From positions 186,001 through 250,000 of the forward strand of contig WPIO01000201.1 in assembly GCA_009760855.2 (NCBI GenBank): 64,000 bases of DNA, read 5' to 3'. A model generated the notes under the pieces. That model saw nothing but the letters and a program-made list of their open reading frames with translations. It had not been told where the DNA came from and did not search any database. This document shows positions 27,275 to 37,473 of this stretch, piece by piece. Every line of letters begins with the position of its first letter. The first letter of the stretch is position 1. A program made the position numbers and the translations under genes. Source of the DNA: Cristatella mucedo (taxonomy: Eukaryota > Bryozoa > Phylactolaemata > Cristatellidae).

Positions 27275-27735
27275 ACAGAGACTAAGAGATTGAGAGAAAC
27301 AGAAAGTTAGTGATGCGGATAAACAGATAAGGACAGACAGAGGCAGAGACGCAAAGATTGATAGACGGACGGATAGAGAGTCATGTAAGGATGAAGAGAT
27401 AGAGAAAGAAAGAGACCAAGAAAGAACGAGAGGCAAGGACAAAAGACATTGAGTGAGCCGGACGGAAAACCACGTGAGAGACATAGAGTAATGGAGGAAG
27501 AGAATTCAGACAGGGGAGAAAGACGGAGAGATAAGGAGGCAGAAAGAGTTAGAGAAACAGAGAACTAGAGCTTTGGAGAGACAGATAGAGAGGAAGGAAC
27601 AGACAGAGTCAGAGACACAAGGGTTAAGAGACAGAGAGGCAGAGTGAAATAGAGAGACAGAGAAAGAGAGAGACAAAAAGAACGAAATGCAGCGAAAGAG
27701 AGATACACGGAGAGACCCGAACGAAGAAATGCAAC
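25512..27735. repeat. Large polypurine (GA-rich) array, second block
   Basis: About 2.2 kb, purine-rich on the plus strand like the first block, with (GA)n cores at 25785-25829 and 27235-27270. A LINE family A fragment (25856-26125) interrupts it. No coding meaning: the frames are Ser/Leu or Arg/Glu repeats. The two blocks flank the nested LINE at 24137-25425, so they may have been one array before that insertion. Confidence 0.9.
25856..26125 (-). mobile_element. LINE family A, 3' fragment in the GA array
   Basis: Begins with the reverse-complemented (ATT)n tail, then a near-perfect terminal hairpin (AAAGCGCCCTCAGAG...CTCAGGCGCTTTAA), and stops at GTCCTAAATAGGCG. About 270 bp, 5'-truncated. 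Well preserved compared with other copies, so it is probably a younger insertion. Confidence 0.94.
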
Positions 27736-28925
27736 AGGAGGGTTGTTGTTGCTGTTAATTGAGAATCATGAAAGCCAGTTCCACAGTCTACGACTTGCAG
27801 AGCGAACGCTTTCGTCCGATCTTTGAACGGAGGAATGAAACAGCTAATTGCAATAGTAATGCCGGATCTATTGGCGCTAGAAGACTGAAACTTGTGTAGG
27901 ATTTAGGGCAGTATGGGAGAGCCAAGCCGTGGCGGGCCTTATTAACCAGTGCACGAACATCGCTCTGTATCTGTTAATAAAGGGTGCGGCTATTATTGGT
28001 TTTTGACAATATTTCTATTTACCGGCAGCCATGCTTTCTATTTTTAGCCAATATTGTCAAAACATTGTCAAACCTTTGGGATTTTCGCACTAGCCTTGCA
28101 GTCGTATTCATAGACAGCAGCAGTAGCCTAGTCACTTTTTCATCACCTAACCAAAAGACTTTTTGCAACAATCTAGACGACACAGAATTGAGGAGCCAGT
28201 CAAATTTTATTTCAAGACACCGCAGAAGTTGGTTCCTAATAATGGATAGGTATCGGACGTGATCGCTAGCTGTAGCAGTAGTATTCTGAAAGAGGTTTAT
28301 ACAAGTTAGGCAGCTGATGAAGACTAGGCCTAAATTATAGGAAGACAATGATGGCTGCAAAGTAGCATCGCCTATTAGAAGAGACAAGCCCCCAAGTGAG
28401 AAGAATGTTTAGCATGCCCAAAGAGCAGCAGTCCAGATTTATCGTCGTTTAGTTTCGAGAAATTTTCCGACATCCAATATCGAACGTCGGCAAAACGACC
28501 ATTCATTTTATCAGTTGCTACAGCTGATCCCAGTTGTTTGAATAAAAAATATAGCTGAGTATCGCAAGCAAAAAAGAGATATCCTACACCATGGGCCTTA
28601 ATCATTTTACCGGATGGTGTGTACATATTGGTCAATAACAACAGACCGAGAAAGGACCTTTGAGGGACACCACAGGTGACTGGTTCTGTTGGATGGGACC
28701 TGACCCTAGACGAAGCGGATTGAACGTGTTCAGACAGGTACGATTTAAACCATGCCTTCGCTTCGTCTGTCAGACCGATCGTAGTTCTCAATCTTTAAGT
28801 AGTGCGTCGTGGTTCATTATGTCTATACCAGCAGATAGATCTAGCAATGCAAGGGCAGTGGCATTTCCGTCATCGCTGCTGCATAGGACGTCATTGGTAA
28901 TGGAGAGAAATATTTTTTAAGAGGA
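27725..28925 (-). mobile_element. LINE family B (second L2/CR1-like family), degenerate
   Basis: Read on the minus strand: ALLDLSAGIDIMNHDALL (RT motif A region, catalytic Asp kept in LDLSA), then VTCGVPQRSFLGLLLL (motif B), then YLFFACDTQLYFLF where the YADD box has become FACD, then a LNDDKSGLLLFG segment, and a C-terminal part with ARLVRKSQRFDNV and KDRTKAFALQVVDCGTGF. The terminal part differs from family A and no family A tail is seen. Several stops. Dead element. Confidence 0.85.
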
Positions 28926-28984
28926 AAGCTACCACTTGATCTCAAACTACAAATTTTCTGATATTGTTTTTCAACGTGTGCTGC

Positions 28985-29520
28985 CAACCAAGAAACCCCT
29001 ATGCATATGACGCTTATTTGTTAATTCACTCCCTCACAGCTCTCCAGCATGTTGAAATTTCTTAAGTCCTGGCTCCGTGTATTGAGGACACTCCCACATG
29101 GATGAATGCAAACTATCTAAACGTGAGGACAATAAAAACCGTCTGACTAGTTAAGGACAAACCTAGAGTAATTCACAAATTTTAAAGTCTAACTCTCAAA
29201 ATTGGCTCTGCACTCATATCTCCTTTTTAACGTGCGCCAAATGTAAGCTTAATGTTCCAAATCGCATTAGTAGACGACCGCATCAGCCACACAGTTAATT
29301 CTTACTAGTTCCAGCTACATAGCATTGCTAAAATTCAGGCTTGTTAATGCAGATATACCTCATCTAAATTGGGAGATGCATTAGTGACATCCCATCTTGA
29401 CTTCAGTAACGAACTGTTTGCCGGTTAACCGGCTAGTCCAATCATGCGTTAATGGCTGGTGCTAAACTTTGCTGCTAGGCTCGTTTGTCGTGAGCAAGGA
29501 CCACATCACGCTATCACATC
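28985..29520 (+). mobile_element. LINE family A, heavily decayed internal fragment
   Basis: Matches the RT region around and after the catalytic box: GACGACCGCATC, CTACATAGCATTGCTAAAATT, TTAGTGACATCCCATCTTGA, then TTGTCGTGAGCAAGGACCACA. Many stops and indels. It ends in a small tandem repeat (ATCACGCTATCA units, 29505-29533). Confidence 0.8.
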
Positions 29521-30485
29521 ACGCTATCAAATCACGGTAAACTGGTCAATAGTTTGAAATAACCTATATATCTAAGCCATAATTTATCACTTTAATGACT
29601 GCCGACTTCAACAACTTGAGTACAACCATTTTTCAAGAGAACCATTCTAAATCTGGGTTATTGATGAGCTAAGTTTGTCCGCCAAGACACAAAATTTGCT
29701 CCAAAACTTATGATTACTAAGCTGAATCAGCAATATTTTAGCAACTCTATTTTTAGAAGGTCATAGCCAAAAGAAATGCACAGAAAATTTTTGACTCTCT
29801 AGTAACCTGAAAATTTATGTAAAAGAACTTGACTTGTATACGCTTTCAGTAGATTGGTTTTATTAATGTTTTTGAACGAATTATATTCAAGTAAATTTTT
29901 ATCTGATTAAATCTCAAAATCGTATGCTATCCGTGGCAACTAAACCTGTTCAACTAAGATTTAATCATGTTAACATTAAAGGAGCATCTGTACTGTTGTC
30001 ATATAACGGCATACAAATTTCATAAGTAAATGTGTTTCCCGAGACCGTGGTCTTATCCTTAGAGTTACAGCCAATAAACTTAAAGAAAACAGAAACAACT
30101 CTAGATATACTTATTCTGACAAAAACTTGCTTAGGCAAAAATCCGTCTTCAAGCTATTTTTGGCGAAGGCTGTCAGTATTGTTTTTAGGATTTAAGCTGT
30201 GCATGTTAGCTTCCATTTTGTGTTTTCTAAAATCAACTTTCTAATATAGATTATATCTCCGACGGCACGTGCTTATAACTTTGTCTAGACCAAGAAACTG
30301 GTCATACAGAATCGTCGCCAAAATTTTGATTGTGTTATTAAAATTAATTTGTATTGAGTCAGGAAAGTTGCAGAAGATAATAAAGTGAAGTTTCTATGGA
30401 ATGTCAATCTATGACACTTGCACAATAACAGGATGTAGCTTCGACCTGAATTTATACCGAGGACTAAGTTCTACTACAGATATAA
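29521..30485. other. AT-rich unassigned sequence
   Basis: No gene or known repeat recognised. Open frames are short (up to 70 codons at 30032-30244) and of low-complexity AT-driven composition. Confidence 0.4.
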
Positions 30486-30489
30486 TTTC

Positions 30490-31151
30490 TAAATTTGATG
30501 ATCAGGCGATTGCAGCTGGTGCAAAACTCTGCAGCTAGGCTTGCCTGTCGTGAACGTCGCAGTTGCCACATTACTCCACTTCTTGCCGACCTGCACCGGC
30601 TACCAGTCAAGCAACGGATTGACATTAAGGTTTTGTCGCTCACTTTTAGGTCCCTTCATTCTATGGCTCCAGCCTATCTCTTCGACATACTCCTCCATCA
30701 GGCCAAGCATCGTACCACCAGCTTTTCGGAATCCAACAGTCTAGAAATACCTCGTACAAACCTTAAATCCTTTGGTGACCATGCATTTAGTTCGTATGCT
30801 CCCAAAGCGTGGAACTCCCTCCCGACCTGCGTCAGAACATCCCCTGACCTGACCACATTTAAAAGGAACTTAAAAACACACCTATTTAGGACAGCATTTA
30901 GTGGGTCCCTGTTATTCGTTCTTCACGTGCTTATGCGTGCTGACACTGTGCATGCTGCCACTATCCAGATTTGCATGCTGACCCTGTGCATGTCCCCCCT
31001 AACCATGTTATTCATTTTGTTTGTTTTTCAAGCATGATTTTATTTACCATTTAATTGCATTTCCCTTTGCAGCAAATGTAAAGCGCCTAGAAAGAGATTA
31101 AGTTCTCTGAGGGCGCTTTATCAAGTACATTATTATTATTATTATTATTAT
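30490..31151 (+). mobile_element. LINE family A, best-preserved 3' end
   Basis: Contains an uninterrupted 181-codon frame (30495-31037) encoding the RT C-terminus: RRLQLVQNSAARLACRE, ITPLLADLH, LPVKQRIDIKVLSLTFRSLH, SYAPKAWNSLPTCVRTSPDL, TTFKRNLKTHLFRTAF, then a conserved extension ending in stop. The 3' UTR ends in a perfect hairpin: outer stem 31080-31087 with 31112-31119 (AAAGCGCC/GGCGCTTT), inner stem AGAGA/TCTCT, loop TTAAGT. (ATT)n follows. This copy serves as the family reference in this annotation. Confidence 0.96.
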
Positions 31152-32640
31152 GCATAGATGGATGGTATTGAAGGAATTGCTGCCATCTATCTATACTGAA
31201 ACTGAAAGAATGTGGTTTAATCGATTAAATTATGATTGAAGATCACGCATAGTTCCTGATTATTTTAGCGGAGGACGTCATAAATGATTGCACGTATTTT
31301 ATCTTGCACACGGATTTGCAAATATGCATTAGAGAGAAATCAGGAGCACTTTAAATATGCTTGTATTTGAAAGCAGAATGCTGGTGACATAGAGTACAAT
31401 AGAGAATCGTGTGTAAGTACTATAAATTACAAGATGTTCAACGATGAGGTAAACTCTGGATGCGAACTAGATTTTGTTACTTTTTAATTGACTTAATTAA
31501 AATTGCATCTAATTTGGGCTTTATGACAGTTCAAAGTTCTGGGAAATAGATATTTACCATATTTAGAGGGAAAAAATGTAGGATATTAATCTGTTTATTA
31601 CAAAAAGATTTGTTATAAGTTAAGATAGTACCGTGGCAATGGGCAGGAAGCACTAAACTGATAAAAAAGACCAGAAATTAAAAAATTGACGTGACTCTAG
31701 CAAACCTAAAATGACCTAGACGTTCAAAAACAAGAAGCTGAAAATATTACGAGATATACTGCAGAAACTCCAGCCAGAGAGCTTTAGAAGGATCTAGTAA
31801 CAATTCAAAAAAACCTATATTTTTTAAAAAGCTTAATAAGTTAACACATTGAAAGAAGAAACGCAACAAAAGCTGGAATATGCAAAAAATGCCTGATGTT
31901 TAAATGACTTTAGGTAAACAAATTTAAAGCAGTTAAAGAAAGACAGTTTAAAAAGGCAATCAGAAACACAAACAATGCTCAGAAATACGCCCCGAATCCC
32001 GAAACACGAGAGGGCATGGATGTTATTAAAAATTATGTGGCAGATCAATTAGGTGTTAATCCAAGCACAGGTTGACCAAAAGCGGACAATTTTATTGTGC
32101 AGCGGATTTAATTAAAAACAGGAAATTAACTAACTAGAAAAACAATTTCACTAATATGTTTCTATGTGACATCAAAAGTTAGTGAGACAATTTGATTAAT
32201 CAAATGAAGACTTGAGTACGCATACAATAAAGGAAAAAAGTTAAGGTAGATTACACCAAGAAATATTGGTGGTAGTAAATTCCCACCCCCCCCCCAACAT
32301 TCCCACCCCCAGCGAAATTTCTGCCACTGGTGGACCCTAGGACATTCTCCCTTCCGACTTTCCCTTCCCCCGCAGGACGTTTCCACTTAAGTTGATGAAT
32401 GTATAACTAATAATACAGATATATAAATAAATAAATAAATATATATATATACAGGGTCAAATTTCATCCACACTCTATTAATACAGTATAATCGGAAGTT
32501 TTAGTTAGACGGTTGATTGTGGCTGCACAATGCTTCGATAAAATATGGTAGTTAAAAATTGGGACAAATAACCTGTAACCATTAAAACATTAAGAATGTA
32601 GTCATAATCGCAAGTAGTTCTTCTTAATATATCAGTTTTG
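31152..32640. other. AT-rich unassigned sequence
   Basis: No gene recognised. It includes poly-C runs at 32283-32315 and a short (AAAT)n(AT)n microsatellite at 32424-32453. A small GC-containing frame (32162-32386, minus) is driven by the C run. Confidence 0.4.
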
Positions 32641-32642
32641 CT

Positions 32643-32914
32643 GGAAACGTCTACCCGTACGATGGCAAGCGTTTAGTTGAATGCCTAGACTTTGTTAAGT
32701 TTAGAAAACAAAGTTTTGGACTTAATTAAGTCACTGAGATTGTAGGTGTAACATATCTTTAATGGTTAACTGAATATTCAATTCGCGTAATTGACCAACC
32801 GCGTGATGATCAACCTCTCAGACATACCACAAAACTCGATATTAGTATCGAGTTGAATGACTATGTTCCATTAGCTGCTGGAGCTCCTCGGATATCGATA
32901 ATTGTTCCGTATTA
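32643..32914 (+). pseudogene. Possible helix-turn-helix remnant of a Tc1/mariner-like transposase
   Basis: A single frame with two internal stops reads GNVYPYDGKRLVECLDFVKF, then VTEIVGVTYL, a stop, WLTEYSIRVIDQPRDDQPLR and HTTKLDI. The order (short helix, I-x-x-VGV turn, WL-x-x-Y, then D-x-PR-x-x-x-P and a T-x-K-D) resembles the N-terminal DNA-binding region of Tc1/IS630-type transposases. No DDE catalytic domain was found downstream (33018-33412 holds only an unassigned frame). The resemblance is weak and by eye. Confidence 0.2.
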
Positions 32915-34350
32915 ATAATCCGTGAGAATAGGGGTGAACTGACTTGTTGCAAGAGATCGCGATTAGCATGTCTGAAAGGTCAGTGACTTTACTAAATATT
33001 AATACTGAATACATGTTTTGCATTGGAATATCATAAAAAACACTAAATTTGTCAAGGGATCGGGTGAATACAAAGAGTCACAACCTTGGATATTGGTTAA
33101 TCTGACGTGCATTTTGTGCTTGGTAGTAACATGGTATTTGATGAGCAAACTGATGCAGACTTCAAAAGATTGCTCAAGGAAAACAAAAAATACCTATTTA
33201 GCAGTTCCGATTTAAATTTTACTCCAATCTCCTTTAAGAAAGTCTTTGAGCCTGTCGTGGCTATGTTTCTAGAAATGAAACTCAGAATACAATTAAAATG
33301 TTCTGACAGCAGCTTCAGTAAGAATGGTATTTGCAGGTATTCTCTCCGTGGAAAAGTTAATCCAAGTACTTTAGGTGAGATACCATGTCTGTGTAGCAGA
33401 AGCTGTTTCTAAAGTGTAAACCAAGACTGCTTTACGCACAATATCTACTTATATACCATGTGTTAGGATTAACGGAATACTATTTCTTAGATTTCAAAGT
33501 ATTTGTTCCTTGAATAAACAGTGAAGGAAACCTATCAGATTTCATAGCTTCCACAATTATTAGGATTTCTACCGTTTATTTTATAGATACACCAATGGTA
33601 AATGTGTTCATTTTTGGTAGAAAAAATAACTTGATTAAGTTTGAATTCATTGGTAATTCAGGAAGATTTAAAAATAAATCAAGACCAAGATCTAAAGTAT
33701 TTTGTACTGGAACATCGTTTTTTGCATTAGTTAAGGATTCTAATTCCGACTGACTATTAAGGATAGTCTCGTTAGTAAAAAAAAAGGTGTTAGATCAAAA
33801 AGTGTTGTATCAGAGCATATAGAACAATCAAAGAATATACCTTAGGGGTTTTGAAACAAATACGAACGGTTATCTGCTGTCAGACTTACTGGCCTTAGTG
33901 ATACGAAAATGTTTTTGATGCTGTTAGAAAGTTCTATGTAGGATATCATACCATAAGGTACTGAAACTTTAGATTTCGAGGAACCTTACTAAACGTTCAC
34001 CTATAACTGCTGGTTACCATAACGAATTATCATCATATTATGCCCATCTAATATCGTGTAGATATCATCCTGTCCACAATTAGAGCCCACCCGGTCATCC
34101 GAAAACTTCCGTGAATCACAAATTATCAACTTCCTTGAAGTCAATGCTCTTCGTGCGAAGACAACAGCTTCGCCTCAGCTACCCAATTTCCTTTCCGACC
34201 TGCCATTAATGGTAGATTGCTACATCACGACACCGTCTGACAAACTCAGAGAGTTTGCACCTTTGACTAAGCACACTGTGCACCCTCACCAGGGTGGCCT
34301 TTAGTTTACCTCAGAAGTATAAATAGCTATTTCTTTTTAAGGGCAAGCTT
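32915..34350. other. AT-rich unassigned sequence
   Basis: Contains a 101-codon frame at 33107-33412 with a GTG start and a 65-codon ATG frame overlapping it. Neither is recognised. They could be decayed parts of the same element as 32643-32914, but nothing shows this. Confidence 0.35.
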
Positions 34351-34351
34351 A

Positions 34352-34925
34352 AAATAATAATAATGCACTTGATGAAGCGCCCCAAGAGAACTCAATCTCT
34401 CTTTAGGCGCTTTGCATTTTCTGCAAAGGGAAATGCGATTGAATGATGAGTAACATCATACTTGATAATAAAAAAAAATGAATAACATGGTTAGGGGTGA
34501 CATCCACAGGGTCAGCATGCAAATGTGGTTAGTGACAGCATGCACAGTGTCAGCACTCATAAGCACATGAAGGAAAAATTGCAGGGACCCATTAAACTCT
34601 GTCCTAAATAGGTTTGTTTTTAGGTTCCTTTTGAATGCGGTCAAGTCAGGGGATGTTGTGACGCAGGTCGGGAGGAGCTTAAGACTTTGGGTGCATACGA
34701 ATTAAATGCACGGTCTCCAAAGGATTTGAAGTTTGTACGAGGTAGTGGTAAACTGTTGGGTTCCGAAAAGCGGGTGGTACGATGCTTGGCCTGGTGGAGT
34801 AGTAGATCGGAGAGATAGGCTGGAGCCAAAGAATAAAGTGACCTAAAAGTAGGCGACAAAACCTTGAAGTCAATCTGTCGCTTGACTGCTAGCCAGTGCA
34901 CGTTGGTGAGAAGTAGTGGGAGCTT
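34352..34925 (-). mobile_element. LINE family A, 3' part, minus strand
   Basis: Reverse-complemented tail (AATAATAATAATGCACTTGA), then hairpin, then coding: LAPAYLSDLLLHQAKHRTT, SEPNSLPLPRTNFKSFGDRA, and the conserved C-terminal extension in a separate frame (34456-34644). 5'-truncated at the LHWLAVKRQ region near 34910. Confidence 0.94.
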
Positions 34926-35338
34926 GAAAAAGCATACATGAAACCAGGACTGAAAGTCTATCGAAAACCATACGAGGACTTCTGTATATCATACCAATTG
35001 ATTCATCAAAGCCAATTTTGTTTCTGTAAGCAAACATTTTTTCAAGTTACAGATGCATCATTTAAATATGTTTTATTTATAAGATTAACTATCTCCTTAA
35101 CCGCTCCCAGTTAGCATATTATCAGGTGATCTTTTTGACGCATGACCCACATATATATCTGTGATCAACAATCTCCTTAACTACTCCCACTTAGCATACT
35201 ACTTAGTGATCTTTTTGATGGTCTAGCTTATCACTTCTCTAGCTTCTTTGTCAACATGACGGCTAGTATCAGGGAGTCCAGCCAAGGGTACTAGCAGCCG
35301 CCTGGAATCATATCCCTGAATATATCTCAGCACCTCAA
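34926..35338. repeat. Unassigned sequence containing an 80-bp tandem pair
   Basis: Two 50-bp blocks (35091-35140 and 35171-35220) share ATCTCCTTAAC, GCTCCCA or ACTCCCA, TTAGCATA and GTGATCTTTTTGA, with an exact 80-bp offset. The rest has no recognised feature. Confidence 0.7.
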
Positions 35339-35339
35339 G

Positions 35340-35500
35340 GTCTTTAATAATATAATATTATATAATTCATTTATAGAGCGCCCCAAGAGAACTTAATCTC
35401 TATTCAGGCGCTTCAAATTTGCCTCGGGGCTCGATCCCATGACCTCAGTCAGACATTAGTCAGGGCGAGCACCATAACCGCTAGACCAAACTAGATCGGC
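35340..35500 (-). mobile_element. SINE-B, minus strand
   Basis: Reverse complement of the element at 12811-12962: tail ATTCATTTATAGAGCGCCCC, AGAGAACTTAATCTCTATTC, AGGCGCTTCAAATTTGCC, then CTCGATCCCATGACCTC (B box), and TAACCGCTAGACCAAACTAG (A box). The terminal hairpin matches LINE family A over roughly 45 nt. Confidence 0.94.
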
Positions 35501-35645
35501 AAGGAGACCACAAAAGACCTCGCTCTGAAGCGCATATCCAAATAAAAAATAAAACTAAGCCTATAAACCCTATTATCGCGGTCCTGCTTCTACGATGCTT
35601 TGATCTCTTACTGTCATGCATCTTTACCAGCATAACCATGTAATT
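35501..35645. other. Short unassigned spacer
   Basis: No recognised feature between a SINE-B and a LINE. Confidence 0.4.
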
Positions 35646-35649
35646 TATT

Positions 35650-37122
35650 TCCTATCATTTCGCAGCACTTTTTTAAGAAGCTTTAGTCAGGCTACTACAC
35701 AAGAAAGCAACCATACACCAAGAGAACTCTAGCAACTTTCGCACAGTCTCTCTTCTACCATTTCTATCAGAACAGCTGGAACGAAGTGTTGCTGAGCAAT
35801 TAGTTTCACATTTTGAAGCTTTGAACCTTTTTAGTATGTTCCAGTCTGGTTTTGGTGGTAATCAGTCTACAGATTCAACATCGCTTCATATGCGTTTAAT
35901 GAGTTACACAGGAATGCAGACTAAGGTGCAGTCGCTCTCTTTGCTATGCTCAATCTTTTGCCAGCTTTTGAAACTATTGATCACCAAGTCCTCCTTCAGG
36001 GCCTGTCATCTCGCACGAGCAAAGCTGACACTGCATTGCGATTATTCATGTCTTATCTCAGTTTAAGACTCCAGATCATTTTGTGAATAGACACAGATCA
36101 TTAAATGATGTGCTGCATGAAGGCTACCTCAAGGGTCTGTGATTGGAAACGTTATTTTCACAGACTATACTCACCCGCTAGCCGATGCAATTGCTAGACA
36201 CAATCTTGCCTTCCACTTTAATTCAAATGACACTAAATTTTACCGTTGCTCTGATCCCTCCCAGCCTTCCAGCTCGTCTAATTCTCTCAACTTCTTGATG
36301 CATGTGTTCATGAATCCGCATGTTAATGGCAGAGAACTATTCTGGTCAAAATCCATGTTAAAGGCAATCTAAACGTGAATCAGAAGTTGAAAAGTTGACG
36401 CCACAAATCAGCTCTGTCAGCCTATATCCTGGCGAATTTTTCCGAACTTAAGGTGTAATATGAAAAAATGACCATTCACTTGATTATCAGATCAGCTCCT
36501 CAGGGTAGTCTGTCTACTTTCAGCTACATAACATTGCTAAAATGCGGTCTGTTTAGACAGGGATACCATGTGTAAATTGGTCCATGCATTATTACCATTG
36601 GGTGTTGACTTCTGTAACTCACTGTTCGCCAATCTACTAGCTTGTACAATCACGAGCATACTGCTGGTGCAAAAATAAACAGCTCGGATTGCCGGTCGTA
36701 AGTTGCTCCCCAGCCACATATTATTAACTTTCGCTGACCCGCACTGGCTCTTAGTCAAGCAATTCAAGGTTTGCTTACGCACTTTCAGATTCTTTCATTC
36801 TTTTGGCTCTAACCTACCTGTCAGATCTACACCCCATTAGGTTAAGCATCTTCTCGGAATCTAATTCTTGACCAATAACAAGTAAACATCTCAAAAATTT
36901 GGAGACTTTAACTCTAGTTCGTATGCTGGAAAAGCCTGGAACTCGACCCGACTTGCTTCACACAATCTTCTGACTTGTTCGACTTTAAAAAGAAATTAAA
37001 ATCTCATCAATTTGTGTAACAGCACTTACTGGGTTAATGTTGTTGGGCCTGAATTTTCTTGTGCGTTCTGATACCGTGCATGCCGTCACTACAATGTATT
37101 GCTTGCTGATCTTGTGCATGTC
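35650..37122 (+). mobile_element. LINE family A, longest plus-strand copy (most of the RT)
   Basis: With frameshifts it encodes RT from the fingers onward: TVSLLPFLSEQLERSVAEQL, SMFQSGFGGNQST, a degraded ETIDHQVLLQGLSSRTSKAD motif A region, SYLSLRLQ, then DAIARHNLAFHF and SNDTKFYR where YxDD is destroyed, and the C-terminal RSLHS part. It is cut off at 37122 within the 3' UTR (GCATGTCAC), exactly where GC-rich sequence upstream of the SMYD4-like gene begins. Tail and hairpin are missing. Confidence 0.9.
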
Positions 37123-37473
37123 ACTGGCGGTTTTAAAAGGGGCGGGCCTGTGAGAATATATCGGTCGCTTGGTAGGGCCTATTTATTTTTGCCAGCGAAT
37201 CATGCGCGTCATTTTACCTCTGCGACCCTCGGGGTGAAGGCAGTGAGTAACCTTTTTAATACCCACAGAGGCAGCCCGTCTAGGCTTACTGGTTACGGCC
37301 TAATTAGGATTGTCGGCCGATTACGGTAAACATCCACAGACCGGATGCGTGAGAGCATCCGGCGCACCATGCTTAACCTTCACCTTGGCGGGCTCCATTA
37401 GAGCGTGCTTCAGTGGGTCCGGTGTGGTGCGGTCTAGCTGGTTGTCGATCCCACGAAACTGCCACATCGCAAG
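37123..37473 (+). promoter_or_regulatory. Putative promoter and 5' UTR of the SMYD4-like gene
   Basis: Composition shifts abruptly to GC-rich at the LINE boundary. A TATA-like TTTAAAA (37132-37138) is directly followed by a GC box GGGGCGGG (37139-37146). An in-frame TAG at 37435-37437 precedes the start codon, so the ORF does not continue upstream in frame. Promoter assignment is inference from motif content; an upstream non-coding exon cannot be excluded. Confidence 0.4.

Noticed and set aside
37099-37329. Upstream exon of the SMYD4-like gene
   Set aside because: The 76-codon frame (37099-37329) begins inside the LINE fragment and has no domain; I found no basis to splice it to the gene.
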